Source of the DNA: Leptobrachium leishanense
Taxonomy: Eukaryota > Chordata > Amphibia > Anura > Megophryidae
DNA: 64,000 nucleotides
Direction: 5' to 3'
NCBI GenBank assembly: GCA_009667805.1
Contig: CM019068.1
Span: 8,620,182 to 8,684,181 of the forward strand
The translations under genes were made by a program, and so were the position numbers. Shown here in pieces: positions 25,603 through 34,605 of this stretch (its first letter is position 1; every line of letters starts with the position of its first letter). The notes below the pieces were generated by a model, which made no database searches, had not been told where the DNA came from, and was given only the letters and a program-made list of their open reading frames with translations.

Positions 25603-25735
25603 GGCTTCTCAGCTGTTCCATGGCCAGGTGTGTGATATTCCCTCATTACCCCAATTACAATGTGCAGATAAAAGGCCCAGAGTTCATTTCAAGTGTGCTA
25701 TTTGCATTTGGAATCTGTTGCTGTCAACTCTCAAG

Positions 25736-26771
25736 ATGAGATCCAAAGAGCTGTCACTATCAGTGAAGCAAGCCATCATTAGGCTGAAGAAACAAAACAA
25801 ACCCATCAGAGAGATAGCAAGAACATTAGGCGTGGCCAAAACAACTGTTTGGAACATTCTCAAAAAGAAGGAACGCACCGGTGAGCTCAGCAACACCAAA
25901 AGACCCGAGAGACCACGGAAAACAACTGTGGTGGATGACCGAAGAATTCTTTCCCTGGTGAAGAAAACACCCTTCACAACAGTTGGCCAGATCAAGAACA
26001 CTCTCCAGGAGGTAGGTGTATGTGTGTCAAAGTCAACAATCAAGAGAAGACTTCACCAGAGTGAATACAGAGGGTTCACCACAAGATGTAAACCATTGGT
26101 GAGCCTCAAAAACATGAAGGCCAGATTAGAGTTTGCCAAACAACACCTAACAAAGCCTTCACAGTTCTGGAACAAGATCCTATGGACAGATGAGACCAAG
26201 ATCTACTTGTACCAGAGTGATGGGAAGAGAAGAGTATGGAGAAGGAAAGGAACTGCTCATGATCCTAAGCATACCACCTCATCAGTGAAGCATGGTGGTG
26301 GTAGTGTCATGGCGTGGGCATGTATGGCTGCCAATGGAACTGGTTCTCTTGTATTTATTGATGATGTGACGCTGACAAAAGCAGCAGGATGAATTCTGAA
26401 GTGTTTCGGGCAATATTATCTGCTCACATTCAGCCAAATGCTGCAGAACTCATTGGACGGCGCTTCACAGTGCAGATGGACAATGACCCAAAGCATACTG
26501 CAAAAGCAAGCAAAGAGTTTTTGAAGGGACAGAAGTGGAATGTTATGCAATGGCCAAGTCAATCACCTGACCTGAATCCCATTGAGCAGCATTTCACTTG
26601 CTGAAGACAAAACTGAAGGGAAAATGCCCCAAGAACAAGCAGGAACTGAAGACAGTTGCAGTAGAGGCCTGGCAGAGCATCACCAGGGATGAAACCCAGC
26701 GTCTGGTGATGTCTATGCGTTCCAGACTTCAGGCTGTGATTGACTGCAAAGGATTTGTAACCAAGTATTAA
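25736..26771 (+). pseudogene. Tc1/mariner DD34E transposase, two frameshifts
   Basis: The start is chosen at MRSKELSLSVKQ, the usual position after a 5' untranslated part; the open frame upstream is untranslated element sequence. N-terminal paired-like helix-turn-helix (VKQAIIRLKKQNKPIREIAR, then VAKTTVWNIL) and a GRPR-like linker (RPERPRKTT) precede the DDE core. First Asp is in LWTDETK, second in QMDNDPKHT, and the Glu in SPDLNPIE. Frame is lost at about 26369-26372 (one base missing just before the segment beginning NSEVFRAIL) and again at about 26586-26591, just after LNPIE. The tail then runs in the new frame to TAA at 26769-26771. Length otherwise fits the family (about 340 residues). 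Not functional as it stands. Confidence 0.92.
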
Positions 26772-26779
26772 GAAGGAAA

Positions 26780-28210
26780 AGTTTAGAAACATAGAAACAT
26801 AGAAAAGTGTCGGCAGATAAGAACCTTTCGGCCCATCTAGTCTGCCAATTACATGGATACTTTACCTGGATTTATCTTTTGTTTAGGATAGCCTTATGCC
26901 TATCCCATGCTTGCTTAAATTCAATTACTGTTTTGGCCTCTACCACTTCTACTGGAAGACTGTTCCATTTATCCACCACCCTCTCAGTAAAATAATGCTT
27001 CCTGATGTTACTTTTAAACCTTTGCCCCTCTAATCTAAGACTATCAGGGTTATCCAAAGAGATTCGAAAAGTCACTGCACGTTCGGTGACTTTTCGTTCT
27101 CTTCAATTCGGTTCCTTTTGCCGATTGCATTTCGGTGACCCTGCGGTGTATTCAGCAAACACCACAGGGTCCCCGAATTGCAGGGAAAAGCCGCCGCAAA
27201 CCCGGCGAAAACTAACCGAATGCACGCTGAAAACAAGCAAAAACATCTGGATTAACCTTCGAAGAAGCCGAACAGGAGCCGAACAGGAGCCGAATCACAC
27301 AGAGCCGAAGCAGCTGTGACATAGACGAGGCAGTGAATAAATTAGCAAAACCATTTGTATGAATCTGGGAAAAAGAAACGCTGTTTGCAAAGAAACTACT
27401 AAGCGAAAATGTCTGAAATTTTCACAGGAGGTCCAGGGAATGATAATAAAGAGGGCTGTTACAGAAAAAAGAAGTAAACTGAAAAAAAAAAAATCGGACT
27501 TTTAATTTTTTTTTAAAAAATTCAGAAAAATGCTTAAAGTATCCTAAAAAATCTATAAATAAAGAGACTTTTTGCTGCAGAATTTTACAATAAACGGTTT
27601 ATTAGATATTGAATTAAAACAGGAATATTTTTAACATTGAAGCCTATGGGATTCGCCTGAATTAATCTGCCGCATGAAACCACCGAATGGCAGGGCATTA
27701 GGGGAACCTTTCTCTGCTGGTTTGTGTTCTCTGAATAGCCAAAGCATTGCTTCTCTATGGGGATTTCACTGCCCTCGAACAGGCACCGAACAGGCACCGT
27801 ATGTGCAGGCAATTCGCCAGGATTTGGCGAACTGCCTGCTCTCTGGATAGCCGAATGGCCAGGAAAGGTAACCGAACGCTGATTTTCAGCGTTCGGTTAC
27901 CTTTCTCAAGCAATTCAAATCTCTTTGGATAACCCTGATTGACTACTTACCCTTAGATCCTCTGAAATAATGACCCCTAAATCCAAACCCTCAGATGTAT
28001 CAAATATTCTATATTCAGCCCTTGGGTTTTTACGTCCCAGGTGCATTATCTTGCACTTATCCACATTAAAACTCAATTGCCACAGCTCCCACCATTTTTT
28101 TAGTTTACCTAAATCATTTGTCATTTGGCTGATCCCTCCAGGAACGTCAACCCTGTTGCAAATCTTTGTGTCATCAGCAAAAAGACATACTTTTCCATTA
28201 ATACCTTCTG
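26780..28210 (-). pseudogene. LINE (CR1/L2-type) reverse-transcriptase fragment inside Tc1, split by a MITE
   Basis: Minus-strand remains of a non-LTR retrotransposon. 28205-27937 encodes KVCLFADDTKICNRV, containing the reverse-transcriptase FADD catalytic motif, then KWWELWQLSFNVDKCKIMHL and DLGVIISEDL. 27045-26872 encodes the C-terminal end (RKHYFTERVVDKWNSLPVEV). The piece between them is shorter than in intact elements, so an internal deletion accompanies the MITE insertion at 27046-27936. The 3' tail at 26785-26830 has AAACATAGAAACATAG and ends near the Tc1 stop codon. Confidence 0.8.
27046..27936 (+). mobile_element. MITE family X, complete copy
   Basis: Ends are inverted repeats: GGGTTATCCAAAGAGATT on the left, AATCTCTTTGGATAACCC on the right. 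Internal order, used as the family reference: GC-rich block (CACAGGGTCCCCGAATTGCA), ACTACTAAGCGAAAATGTCTG, TGATAATAAAGAGGGCTGTTAC, AAAGAGACTTTTTGCTGCAG, TTGAAGCCTATGGGATTCGC, TCTATGGGGATTTCACTGCC, a GAACAGGCACCG repeat (two units here), GGCGAACTGCCTGCTCTCTG and a GTAACCGAACGCTG hairpin. Inserted in a LINE fragment. Non-coding. Confidence 0.85.
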
Positions 28211-28235
28211 CAATATCATTTGATTTATGATTATT

Positions 28236-28460
28236 ATTCTGTCCCATTACCTTTGGTCCCTTAACAAGTGGGGGGCACATCTGCAAACTGCTGTAAGTCC
28301 TACACGTTCCCCTGAGTTGGATGTACATACCCTCAAATTAAAGCTGACAGTCTGCAGTTAAAGCACATTGTGTTTGTTTCATTCCAACTCCATTGTGGTG
28401 GTGTATAGAGCCAAAGATGTTACAATTGTGTCCATGTCCCAATATTTCTGCACCTGACTG
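28236..28460 (-). repeat. Right long terminal inverted repeat of the Tc1-like element
   Basis: Reverse complement of 25378-25602 with a few substitutions (for example ACCTTTGGTCCC against GGGACCAAAAGT). Together with the TA target duplication this fixes the outer boundary of the element. Confidence 0.85.
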
Positions 28461-29109
28461 TATACGGGGCCATTATAAACCATTGGAAATCTATTCATTA
28501 ACAGGACTATACACAGGACAAGGGGTCACCCATTTAGGCTGGGTTCACACCTAAGCGTTTTACAGCGCGTTCCTGCGCGCTGTAAAACGCTCAAACAGTG
28601 AAATACCATTATTCCCTATGTGGGCATATCCCACCTGGCCGTTTCTCAGCGCGCATGAACGCGCTGAGAAACGTCCTATGTCCAAAGAAGTGCGGGAGCT
28701 TCTTTGGAGCAGATATCAGCGCGTTCGCGGCCATAGAGTTTGACGTGAACGCGCGTTTGCGCGTTTTCCAATTCAAAAACGTACATTTTCTAACAGTGCG
28801 CGTGCGCGTTCTGCACATGCCAGGCACATGGCAGGAAGACACCACACCCCCGGGAAATTCAAACGCCGCTGTGTGAAGAGTGAAGATGGATGCTGATGCT
28901 GATGCTGGAGCTGGAGCTGGCGTAGGTCTGGGCGACGCGGAGCTGTTCATCCGTCTGGTGCATGGGAAACCATGCATCTATGACCAGCGGAGGAGCGACT
29001 ATAAAAACCGCACAGCGAGGCTGCGAGTATGGCAGGAGATCGGGGAGAAGTTGTGGGCGGATTGGAAGACTTGCAGCAACAGAGAACGTGATACGAGAGG
29101 TACATAAAA

Positions 29110-29375
29110 CAAGAATACCCATGTGTGACCTAGGGGCAATAAATACCCATGTGTGGCCTAGGGGCAATAAATACCCATGTGTGGCCTAGGGGCAATAAAT
29201 AACCATGCGTGGCCTAGGGGCAATAAATACCCATGCGTGGCCTAGGGGCAATAAATACCCATGTGTGACCTAGGGGCAATAAATACCCATGCGTGGCCTA
29301 GGGGCAATAAATACCCATGCGTGGCCTAGGGGCAATAAATACCCATGTGTGGCCTAGGGGCAATAAATACCCATG
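29110..29375. repeat. 28-bp tandem repeat, about 9 copies
   Basis: Units ACCCATG(T/C)GTGGCCTAGG followed by GGCAATAAAT, located within intron 1 of the MADF gene inside the Harbinger element. Each unit contains AATAAA, so nine polyadenylation-like hexamers lie in a row on the plus strand. Confidence 0.93.
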
Positions 29376-30703
29376 ACAGCTGCTGTGGCCATGGCTATAA
29401 AAACCGGCGAAGCACACAGCGTGTATTCGTTCTTTTTAAAAATACAAAAAGGTCTGAAATGCGTTATATACAAAAAATTTTATTAATGAAACATAAACTT
29501 TTTAAACGAAGAAACAGGGTTTTTTTTGCATACAATGGGCAAATACTGCTGCGTCCGAGCTGCTCCCGTACGATCCGATGTCTATGTACGTGAAGCAGTA
29601 ATTTGCATCGGATTCCGCAAACAGGACAAAAGAAAAATATTTTTTATAATTGAAATTGAAAATTGCAGGTCTTGGCAAAAACGTCTGCAATCGCCATCCA
29701 CTCCTCTTTGTTGGGTTTCTTCATAACGACATCATGAAGGATTTCCCATAGGGCGCAGCATGTTTCCTGAATGATGTCACTAGCTGTTGATTGTCCGATC
29801 ATGAAGGCATAGTGCGACTCACCAACGACTGTCCGGTTGCTAAATACCTATGAAATGCAGGAAAAAAACAATTAGTTCATGCTTACATTTTGTTTCAACA
29901 GTCAATAACATGAAGCAGACGTGGAGGAGCATTAAGGATGCTTTCATACACCACCGGCGTAAGGAGAAGGACTACCGGAGTGGCGCGGCTGCCAGTGCGC
30001 CATCGCGCTACATTCATGCGGACCAGCTGGAATTCCTCATACCATGCGTGGAAATGCGTAGGTAAGTCAAACCAATAACAATGTTTATGAGGGTCGTGGA
30101 TATTGTTTTACAGAACATGTAAATAATAATATAATGCACCCACTAATGTATTATTTGCTATTGATAGCAGCTGGGAGAGGCAGGAGGACGACCATGAGGA
30201 GGAGGACACGGCCAGCCAAGATCCACAGCCATGCACCTCGTTCCAAATGTCGGAAACACAACCATCACCGGCACAAACACAGACACAGACAGAGACAGAG
30301 GCACCAACAACTTCTGTGCCAAGGTCTGCCACACCAGCCATGACACCTCCTGTACGGAGACGTACAATTTTAAGGGGCCGTCGACAGAGGACCCAGCGTG
30401 AGGACGACCGAGTGATCAGCGTCATGGAGGACCTGGTGCAGAATGTTCAGAAATGTCCTGTGAGGCCCATTTCCTCCTCAGCTTGGAGGACAAAATGAAA
30501 AGGGTGCCTAGGAGTCAACAGACAGAGGCACGTGATGCCGTCACCCGTGCCCTCGACTCCTTCCTTCCACCTGAAGAACGCTCCTCCCAACAACATACAC
30601 AAGCTACAACACAAACACCTCTACATACCACACACCTGCACACACACACACTCCTCCACCTACCACCTACTACCCACAAACACCCATGCCCACCCCCCTG
30701 AAA

Positions 30704-31470
30704 CATGGTACTCACACACACAGCCCCCTGAAACATGGTACTCACACACACACCCCCCTGAAACATGGTACTCACACACACAGCCCCCTGAAACATGGTA
30801 CTCACACACACACACCCCCCTGAAACATGGTACTCACACACACCCCCCTGAAACATGGTACTCACACACCACACCCCTGAAACATGGTACTCACACACAC
30901 ACCCCCTGAAACATGGTACTCACACACACACCCCCCTGAAACATGGTACTCACACACACCCCCCTGAAACATGGTACTCACACACACACCCCCTGAAACA
31001 TGCTACTCACACACACACCCCCCTGAAACATGGTACTCACACACACCCCCCTGAAACATGGTACTCACACACACAGCCCCCTGAAACATGGTACTCACAC
31101 ACACCCCCCTGAAACATGGTACTCACACACACACCCCCTGAAACATGGTACTCACACACACACCCCCCTGAAACATGGTACTACACACACACACCCCCTG
31201 AAACATGGTACTCACACACACACACCCCCCTGAAACATGGTACTCACACACACACCCCCTGAAACATGGTACTCACACACACACCCCCCTGAAACATGGT
31301 ACTCACACACACACCCCCCTGAAACATGGTACTCACACACACACCCCCCTGAAACATGGTACTCACACACACACCCCCCTGAAACATGGTACTCACACAC
31401 ACACACCCCTGAAACATGGTACTCACACACACACACCCCTGAAACATGGTACTCACACACACAGCCCCCT
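30704..31470. repeat. ~30-bp minisatellite (CCCCTGAAACATGGTACTCACACA)
   Basis: About 25 units of CCCCTGAAACATGGTACT plus a variable (CA)n, giving 28-32 bp per unit. It lies in the C-terminal coding part of the MADF pseudogene. Several frames stay open through it, encoding PPETWYSHTH-type or PLKHGTHTHT-type repeats; these are by-products of the unit. Confidence 0.93.
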
Positions 31471-31734
31471 CTCAGATATCCCACACCCAGCTGTGGAAGG
31501 AGGGAGGAGATGCAGGGTGACGAGCATCACTATCAGAATTTATAATCTCTGTATCCCTTGGCACCTTTTTCATTTTCTTTACCTTGCTGAGGAGGGAAAA
31601 TGCCTCGCCCGTTGGCTGTTTTGTGTTTGTTTAGGCAATATGTGGCGAACTGCCCTGCCATTACGTGGTTTAATTTTTATAATTTAGGATAATATTTACC
31701 TTTTGTTCTACATATTTGTAAAATAAACCGTTCT

Positions 31735-32056
31735 TGGTTTAAAAAGCAACAGTAAAAGTCTCTTTATTTATTTTATTGACCGGCGGCTGCTCTGCGTTCT
31801 GATTGACTCGTGCTCAGGTTTCTCCGGTGTGTTCGGCGGGGTTAATCCAGATGTTTTTGCAGGGTTTGGGCAAGCAATTGCCAGGTTATGGGGTGAGTGT
31901 TCAGCAGGTTTGCGGCGGCTTTTCCCTGCACTACTTCGGCCCTGTGGCACTTGCTGAAACCACCGCAGGGTAGGTGAAGGGATCGCCGATCTGCTCCGTA
32001 TTGGATGAAAAGTAACCAAACGTGCAGTGACGGCTTGATTCACTTTGAATAACCCC
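31735..32056 (-). mobile_element. MITE family X, minus orientation, in the transposase intron
   Basis: The right end TTTGAATAACCCC is the family terminus. Leftward come the GC-rich block (CCACCGCAGGG, TTTTCCCTGCACTAC) and the (A)AGTCTCTTTATTTATTTTAT segment at about 31757. The left half is missing. It lies inside the Harbinger element, so it is younger than the insertion of that element. Confidence 0.7.
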
Positions 32057-33095
32057 GACAGCACATCGCACTGTATTATGTGTCTAGTGATGTTAGTTGA
32101 CGTAATCAGCAATCTTTCCACCGGTGCAATGCTCTCACGCATGAAGGTGTCCTGCCGTTGCAAGATGGGGGACATCAAGTCCAGCAGCTCATCAAAACTA
32201 TTGTAACATAAAATAAAAAAACAAAAAGGGGGAATTAATAGCAAATCAATCATATGGGACACAACAACAATAAAAGCAGGGTACATGTACTAACCTCTTT
32301 ACCGTGTGTATTGCATAAACGTCTCCTCGTGTGCACGCAGAGTTGCAAACAACGCCCAGACCTGACCTCGTTGTCGGTCTGCAATGGTCGGATGCACCCA
32401 GTAGCGTCGCCTGGCCATCGCCTGCCTCCTTCTCCTCAAGCGCAGATAGTGGAAAGCTGCGATTGTTGCAATGGTGCGTCTTGGGCAGATCTCCATTTTG
32501 CATCTTTGGTTCGTGCACAGGGAGGACTTTTTCATTGGTCGCCTCCGTAATTAAGACAGTAAATTTCCTATTGGACACCTCCGTAGTCAATCACAAAACG
32601 CGCGTACAAAGCACGTTTCATTTTTGCAAAACGTGAAACGCAAGGAAAATGCCGGTGAAAAACACGCGTTAAAACGCGCGTATTAAAAACGCTTAGGTGT
32701 GAACCCAGCCTTAGACTGGACGAAAGGAAATTCAGCCTAAAGCATAGGAAGGGTTATTTTACGGTGAGATCAATAAAGCTGTGGAATTCTCTGCCTGTTG
32801 AGGTGGTTGGGTCAGAGACTGTACAGACTTTTAGAAAACGACTGGGTGACTTCCTGCAGACACAGAATATTAAGGGTTATAATATTTAATATGTGGGTAA
32901 AAGCTTCTTGATCCAAGGAGAAATCTGACGCCATCTGGGGGCAAGATGGAATGTTTCCCCAGTGTGTTGCATATTGGCGAGCGCTTCAGACAGGGTTTTT
33001 TTTGCTTCTTTTGGATCAACAGCAGTAGGTGATGTGTGAGAGGCTGAACCCGATGGACGCATGTCTTTTTTCAGCCTATGTAACTATCATCAAGT

Positions 33096-34369
33096 TAACT
33101 CGATCTGGATGTATTTTACAGGATTGCAAACAAATTTAATTTCCTAATGGGCTCCAAAATATGTCCCTAAAATGACATCAGACAGAGCACTGATGTTTGC
33201 TAAAAACTGCAGAAAAAGGTTAAGTCTGTGCGGAACTTTCCACCACAGTTTCAAATGCTATTCTTAAATCTACCAGCAGAGGGAGGTCTCTTATGTCAAT
33301 TAGTGCATACAGGCTCTAAACCTCACTATAAATTACATTACACTAAAATGTTTGTGAAAGTGAGTGTGTGTGTGTATGTGTGTGTATCTGTGTATGTGTG
33401 TATGTGTGTGGTGATGATAATAGATAAGTGGTAATGTTGTAATTGTAGTTTCCCATAAACCAATGCTTCTTGCCAGTGGTTTTATGGAAAAACCACTGAG
33501 CAGTGAATGGGTTAAATCTCTTTTCATCATCACATGGACACCAAGACAAAGAGAGAATGAGGACAGGACCCTGAAAGAGCCTTTAAATATCTGTATAAAA
33601 TATATCTGCATCATTATATTCTGCTCCTTCACTGATATAAAACCGATTCCATTTTTTAGGCAATTTAATGCATTTTGCAGAGTCATGTTTTATAATAGAA
33701 ATTACAGACATAAAAAGTTGTTACCGTAATAAGAAGAGACATGAATCAAGATAAAAAATAAGACACAAATGAAACAATGCAATATTATAAAATATCTGGC
33801 ACAAAACCATTACCGCGAACCCGGGTCTATATTAAACATTAGATTAATATTACATTCCAGGGTAATTAGACTAAACTCAGTATTAATATCTCATTATTGC
33901 ATTCTGAAAAAAGATCCTCGCTGCCAGAGGAAAACAGAAGGAAATGCCCCGAAAAGGGACAGAAAATGCTTTAATTTAATGTTATTATAAATGACCATAT
34001 TTTTAAGGTTTCCTGTGACAGACTCATTACAGTCCTTAAAAAATCACTTTATATTTTTTAAAAAGCTTTTTGGAATGTCTAAGAAAACATTTTGACCTTC
34101 GGGACACATACACGTGCAGCAAATCTATTGAATCAATGAGTTACTTCCTTTTAATATATATAATTTATGCAAAAAAATGCAAAGTGTTACCATCACCGCG
34201 TACCTAAAACTAAGAGCTAATAGATACATTAATATTTTAAACCGCGTGAAAGATATTTTAGATAAAAAGGAAAGATTAACACATTTTTCCTTAAAACAGT
34301 AAATAAACCATTGGTATTAAAGCTATTTCGAAATTAAAGACTTTTTCAAACAGTGAAAATGCTAAACCT
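33096..34369. other. No gene seen; GT-rich simple repeat at 33364-33412
   Basis: AT-rich, unique-looking DNA. 33364-33412 is an imperfect (GT)n with TATG interruptions. Open frames of 61-117 codons cross it but encode low-complexity TH repeats or nothing recognisable. Confidence 0.5.
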
Positions 34370-34605
34370 TAACCCTTCGCTACCAGTAACTTTGTGTTGA
34401 AAAATTATTTGAAACATGGCATGCCTGGTTAACAATAGTTTACACAATAAAATGCAAAAATTGCATAGAGAATGTTCTTCCCAAATAGTTTAAATAATGT
34501 GGATTTGCTCATTTTTATTATTCTTGTATTGGTTTATCCTGCAGAGAAATCATTTCACTGGGATGGAAAGTTTTAAACTCTAGATGGCGTCCCTTATCTG
34601 GCAAA
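34370..34605. mobile_element. Dispersed repeat shared with 51845-52100
   Basis: Begins with TTAACCCTTCGCTACCA (compare TTAACTCATTACCTACCA at 51847) and ends with CTCTAGATGGCGTCCCTTAT, which is identical at 52078-52097. The left edge resembles TTAA-type (piggyBac-like) ends seen elsewhere in the window. The right edge was not found. Confidence 0.5.

Larger units (their letters stand above)
25378..28460 (+). mobile_element. Tc1-like element inserted at a TA in the 41-bp array, with nested insertions
   Basis: Begins CAGTTAGGTCCAGAAATATT and ends with the complement (AATATTTCTGCACCTGACTG), each end flanked by TA (25376-25377 and 28461-28462), the expected Tc1 target. Long inverted repeats of roughly 200-225 bp lie at 25378-25602 and 28236-28460, an IR/DR-type layout. 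Without nested insertions the element would be about 1.6 kb. A LINE fragment sits between the transposase stop and the right inverted repeat, and a family X MITE sits within that LINE. Confidence 0.93.
28886..31545 (+). pseudogene. Harbinger accessory MADF/BESS DNA-binding protein, three exons, frameshifted
   Basis: Exon 1 (28886-29099): after an Asp/Ala/Gly-rich start comes a MADF domain, AELFIRLVHGKPCIYDQ, VWQEIGEKLWADW. Donor GTACAT at 29100. Exon 2 (29902-30061): acceptor TTTCAACAG, then KQTWRSIKDAFIHHRRKEKD and DQLEFLIPCV; donor GTAAGT at 30062. Exon 3 starts at 30168 or 30171 (TAGCAG gives two equivalent acceptors). Codon phases match across both introns. Exon 3 is Gln/Thr/Pro-rich, shifts frame near 30452, then shows a BESS-like segment (EAHFLLSLEDKMKRVPRS). 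A ~30-bp minisatellite occupies the 3' part; a possible original end, GDEHHYQNL then stop, is at 31545. In this class the protein helps the transposase bind DNA and enter the nucleus. The ATG at 28886 is the first in frame. Confidence 0.8.
29502..32418 (-). pseudogene. PIF/Harbinger DDE transposase, exons interleaved with the MADF gene, decayed
   Basis: Minus strand. Exon 1 (start MARRRYWVHPTIADRQRGQV at 32418, down to 32303), donor GTAAAG. Exon 2 (32197 to about 32102), acceptor TTACAATAG, reads RFDELLDLMSPILQRQDTF and ESIAPVERLLIT. Exon 3 begins at 29847 after TTTCATAG with YLATGQSLVS, shifts frame by one missing base, continues HYAFMIGQSTASDIIQETC and WMAIADVFAKTCNF, then jumps to YKKYFSFVLFAESDANY and FTYIDIGSYGSSSDAAVF. 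The jump removes the segment that should hold the first catalytic Asp, and the C-terminal part with the Glu is also absent, so the protein is dead. The exon 2 to 3 intron (about 2.25 kb) contains MADF exons 2 and 3 on the other strand and a family X MITE. Confidence 0.78.
28537..32710. mobile_element. PIF/Harbinger DNA transposon with TTA target duplication
   Basis: Both ends carry GGCTGGGTTCACACCTAAGC (inverted, about 25 bp matching), flanked by TTA at 28534-28536 and 32711-32713. Three-bp TWA duplications define PIF/Harbinger. The two genes of the class are both present as decayed copies: a MADF/BESS protein on the plus strand and a DDE transposase on the minus strand. Two minisatellites (28-bp and about 30-bp) and a family X MITE have enlarged it. 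A palindrome (TTTTACAGCGCG / CGCGCTGTAAAA) lies just inside the left end. Confidence 0.92.
28475..33095 (+). pseudogene. LINE (CR1/L2-type) ORF2 C-terminus and 3' tail, split by the Harbinger element
   Basis: Reading across the Harbinger insertion, the frame is continuous: NRTIHRTRGHPF before it and RLDERKFSLKHRKGYFTVRS, then KLWNSLPVEVVG and RKRLGDFLQTQNIKGYNI followed by a stop near 32888. This is the conserved C-terminal end of a non-LTR retrotransposon ORF2. Non-coding tail to about 33095 includes GATGGACGCATGTC and CCTATGTAACTAT. It is 5'-truncated soon after the 41-bp satellite remnant at 28461-28472. Removing one copy of the TTA target duplication restores the frame, which confirms the insertion. 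Confidence 0.82.

Noticed and set aside
30515..31545. Histidine/threonine-rich repeat proteins
   Set aside because: Products of the CCCCTGAAACATGGTACT minisatellite; only the flanking MADF and BESS parts have a family basis.
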